Source of the DNA: Eubacteriales Family XIII. Incertae Sedis bacterium
Lineage (GTDB): Bacteria; Bacillota; Clostridia; Peptostreptococcales; Anaerovoracaceae
Direction of reading: 5' to 3'
Length of the DNA: 6,434 nt
Assembly: GCA_031276775.1 (NCBI GenBank)
Contig: JAISML010000219.1
Span: forward strand, 1 to 6,434
Shown here: piece after piece, positions 5,380 through 6,434 of the stretch
Numbering within the stretch: position 1 is the first letter of the stretch
Layout of the letters: each line of letters starts with the position of its first letter
Position numbers and translations under genes: made by a program
Notes under the pieces: generated by a model
Told to the model about the DNA's origin: nothing
The model's input: only the letters and a program-made list of their open reading frames with translations
The model's database searches: none

Positions 5380-6434
5380 GCGTACGCGCCATTTCAAATT
5401 CTTCGACGATCTCCCGCCCGGGGGCTTTTGTCGCAAGGGAAAAGACCACGATGGCGAGTGCGGAGAAGGCAAAAGCGGGCAACAGTTCATAGATGTTCAG
5501 GACGCCGCCCAACGGACGGATGACCAATTTCCAGAAAAAGACCATGCCGCCGCCGGCCAGGATCCCCGCTATGGCGCCGGCGCGGGTGGTGCGTTTCCAG
5601 AAAAGGGTGAACAGCATGAGGGGACCGAAAGTCGCGCCGAAGCCGGCCCACGCGAAGCTTACGATGGTGAAAATAACGCTGTCTTCGTCGAGGGCGATGA
5701 GAATGCCGACGAGGGAAACCAGAACGAGCGTGATCCTGCCGGCTGTCATGACTTGTCTGTCCGTCGCGTCTTTTTTGAAGATGCCTTTGTATAAGTTTCT
5801 CGACACGGCGGAGGAGGCGATGAGCAGGTAGGAGTCGGAGGAACTCATGGTCGCCGCGAGGATGCCCGCCATCACAACGCCCGCAAGGAGCGGAGGGAGC
5901 AAGGCGCCGGCCGTGTGGATAAAGATGTTTTCCGCGCCGCCCGCCGTCAGAAACGCGTCGGGATAGACTGCCCGGCCCACGAGTCCGATGGCCACGGCCG
6001 CGAACAGGGAGATCAGCACCCAGATCACGGCGATGCGCCGTGATCGTCTGAGCTCATTCACTTTGCGGATCGCGACAAAGCGCAACAGCACTTGCGGCAT
6101 ACCGAAATAGCCCAAACCCCAGGACAGGGTGGATATGATCGTCAGCGCGCCGTAGCCTCCGGCCGCTCCGAAGATCGGGCTGCCCGCCGTACTCAGCCGT
6201 TGGACGCCGTCCGCGTCCGTTTCGGGCGTCGCGACGCCGAAAAAATCCAAAAACCCCGGGATCTCCCCCAGATTGGACAGGACTTCGGAAAGACCGCCCG
6301 CCACGAAGACGCCCGCGCCCAATACGGTGACCAAGGCGAATATCCTGACGACGCCCTGAATGAAATCCGAAGCGCTTTCGGCCAGAAATCCGCCGAGGAA
6401 CGTGTAGGCGACGACGAACAGTGCGCTCAGTACC
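5366..6434 (-). CDS. putP: Sodium/solute symporter, PutP (sodium/proline) type, N-terminus outside window
   Basis: The frame is open from the right edge (first whole codon at 6433) to TAG 5368-5366, giving 355 residues of a protein that usually has about 500; roughly the first 140-150 are missing. PutP-like marks: 'YTFLGGFLAESASDFIQG' near the visible start, 'STLSWGLGYFGMPQVLLRFVAI', and 'GILAATMSSSDSYLLIASSAVS.NLYK'. The Ser-Ser pair after Met (about 5840-5845) sits where E. coli PutP has the sodium-binding Ser340 and Thr341, a conservative change that keeps both hydroxyls. The role is probably sodium-driven uptake of proline or a similar solute at the cytoplasmic membrane; specificity within the SSS family is hard to fix by eye. 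An apparent TTG start at 6334 is internal, since conserved family sequence continues upstream. The promoter lies outside the window. It is the first visible gene of the block and overlaps the MFS start. Confidence 0.87.
   Translation of the reverse strand, partial: VLSALFVVAYTFLGGFLAESASDFIQGVVRIFALVTVLGAGVFVAGGLSEVLSNLGEIPGFLDFFGVATPETDADGVQRLSTAGSPIFGAAGGYGALTIISTLSWGLGYFGMPQVLLRFVAIRKVNELRRSRRIAVIWVLISLFAAVAIGLVGRAVYPDAFLTAGGAENIFIHTAGALLPPLLAGVVMAGILAATMSSSDSYLLIASSAVSRNLYKGIFKKDATDRQVMTAGRITLVLVSLVGILIALDEDSVIFTIVSFAWAGFGATFGPLMLFTLFWKRTTRAGAIAGILAGGGMVFFWKLVIRPLGGVLNIYELLPAFAFSALAIVVFSLATKAPGREIVEEFEMARTHEAV

Noticed and set aside
5380..5490. Longer start for the MFS transporter (37 extra residues)
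   Set aside because: The extension overlaps the symporter coding sequence heavily and is proline-rich and unlike the family. The ATG at 5379 gives the usual length.

Overview
This window is GC-rich, gene-dense bacterial DNA with six protein-coding genes in two convergent blocks. Strong Shine-Dalgarno (SD) led starts, frequent gene overlaps, a radical SAM protein ending in a 'SNHASNYL.LKG.LP.D' tail, a stand-alone FIST protein and a lipobox-type transglutaminase lipoprotein together suggest a GC-rich member of the Bacillota (Clostridia-like). That assignment is inference: there is no rRNA or marker gene here. I see no tRNA or rRNA, CRISPR array, transposase, integrase or phage gene.

Left block, plus strand, 1-2814: the 3' end of a radical SAM enzyme gene (to 356), a TPR-repeat protein (360-1571) and a FIST-domain protein (1648-2814). 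The first two are nearly contiguous and look co-transcribed. The third follows after 76 bases that contain an AT-rich, promoter-like patch and a strong ribosome binding site. The true start of the TPR gene is uncertain: the best SD/start pair lies in another frame, and one extra A in an A5 run would join it to the main frame.

Middle, 2815-2983: a convergent intergenic region of 169 bases. It holds a 13-bp hairpin with a 5-nt loop, probably a shared 3'-end structure for both blocks. It is flanked by two different short tandem duplications, each covering the stop codon of one of the two converging genes.

Right block, minus strand, 6434 to 2984: the 3' part of a sodium/proline-type symporter (putP-like, 5' end outside the window), then an MFS transporter of the fosmidomycin-resistance type, then a secreted lipoprotein with an intact transglutaminase-like Cys-His-Asp triad. 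These genes overlap by 14 and 4 bases, so they form a tightly coupled operon. All three products should act at the membrane or outer face: solute uptake, probable export, and an enzyme-like domain anchored outside the cell. A shared substrate is possible but not shown.

The most unusual thing seen is three independent short tandem duplications (33, 20 and 10 bp) at gene boundaries: the end of the FIST gene, and both the end and the beginning of the transglutaminase gene. The 10-bp one lies inside coding sequence just after the start codon. Its unit is not a multiple of three, so gain or loss of one copy would switch the lipoprotein off. I found no convincing evidence for an entirely new multi-gene system.
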